This document shows positions 33,572 through 33,626 of a stretch of DNA of 33,626 bases, in pieces. Positions within the stretch are counted from its first letter, which is position 1, and each line of letters starts with the position of its first letter. Source of the stretch: Martinezella rhizogenes (lineage in GTDB: Bacteria > Pseudomonadota > Alphaproteobacteria > Rhizobiales > Rhizobiaceae); assembly GCF_027460065.1 (NCBI RefSeq), contig NZ_JAPYZZ010000031.1:1-33626 (forward strand), given 5' to 3'. A model generated the notes under the pieces. That model did not search any database and had not been told where the DNA came from. It was given only the letters and a program-made list of their open reading frames with translations. Position numbers and translations under genes: made by a program.

Positions 33572-33626
33572 ATGGTACACCCTGTTTACATCGGATGCGA
33601 CGTTGCAAAAGCACATCTCGATCTTT
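33572..33626 (+). CDS. IS110-family transposase, N-terminal fragment (cut by window edge)
   Basis: The frame MVHPVYIGCDVAKAHLDL is the start of the DEDD (RuvC-like) domain of IS110 transposases, in which the Asp of IGCDVAK is the first catalytic acid. The start ATG at 33572 has GAGG (33562-33565) upstream. That site lies in the 3' strand of the donor-loop basal stem, so folding of the bridge RNA would hide it. The rest of the gene is outside the window. Confidence 0.87.
   Translation, partial: MVHPVYIGCDVAKAHLDL

Larger units (their letters stand above)
33406..33626 (+). mobile_element. IS110-family insertion sequence, left end (right copy, partial)
   Basis: The element begins with tgtgtattgg directly after the CC of repeat copy E. 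Its left end is 166 bases, holding a promoter half and a bridge RNA, and then the transposase gene, cut by the window edge. It has the same orientation as the left copy. Guides in its RNA match the right end of the left copy, so the two are probably near-identical members of one element. Confidence 0.85.

Overview
The window looks like chromosomal DNA of a GC-rich alphaproteobacterium of the Rhizobiaceae, most probably the Agrobacterium tumefaciens complex. This rests on the protein families (an Atu4866-family protein, a rhizobial ligase/exonuclease pair, OhrR/Ohr, tandem L,D-transpeptidases) and on the dispersed palindromic intergenic repeats. The assignment is inferred from familiarity, not from a search.

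Both ends lie inside IS110-family insertion sequences in the same orientation. The first 223 bases are the 3' end of one copy, and the bases from about 33406 onward are the 5' end of another. The 166 bases upstream of the right-hand transposase fold into what I read as a complete IS110 bridge RNA. It has a target-binding loop whose two guides match the two halves of the repeat that each IS copy has split, and a donor-binding loop whose two guides match the right and left ends of the element. Joining the two ends in a circle would also build a promoter with a 17-base spacer. This is the most interesting system in the window.

Left part (0.4-10 kb): a DNA end-processing pair (exonuclease and ATP-dependent ligase), an exported alpha/beta-hydrolase, a GT32-like glycosyltransferase, a Zn/Cd/Pb-type P1B ATPase under a MerR-type operator, and two tandem L,D-transpeptidases that cross-link peptidoglycan.

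Middle (10-22 kb): the divergent ohrR/ohr peroxide pair, an Xre/RES toxin-antitoxin operon, and an ABC-F ATPase preceded by a leader peptide and an attenuator-like hairpin. Then come a YciI-like protein, a MarR-controlled DUF899/DUF1579/VOC operon, a LysR gene divergent from an SDR/Atu4866 operon, and a HerA-like ATPase.

Right part (22-33.4 kb): a DUF2267-like protein, HxlR divergent from an SDR, AraC, a LysE exporter, an aldo/keto reductase, a bestrophin-like channel, YafY with a VOC protein, trans-aconitate methyltransferase, a class IV aminotransferase and a chemotaxis receptor. Much of the region consists of small regulator-plus-enzyme units that look like responses to electrophiles, peroxides and xenobiotics.
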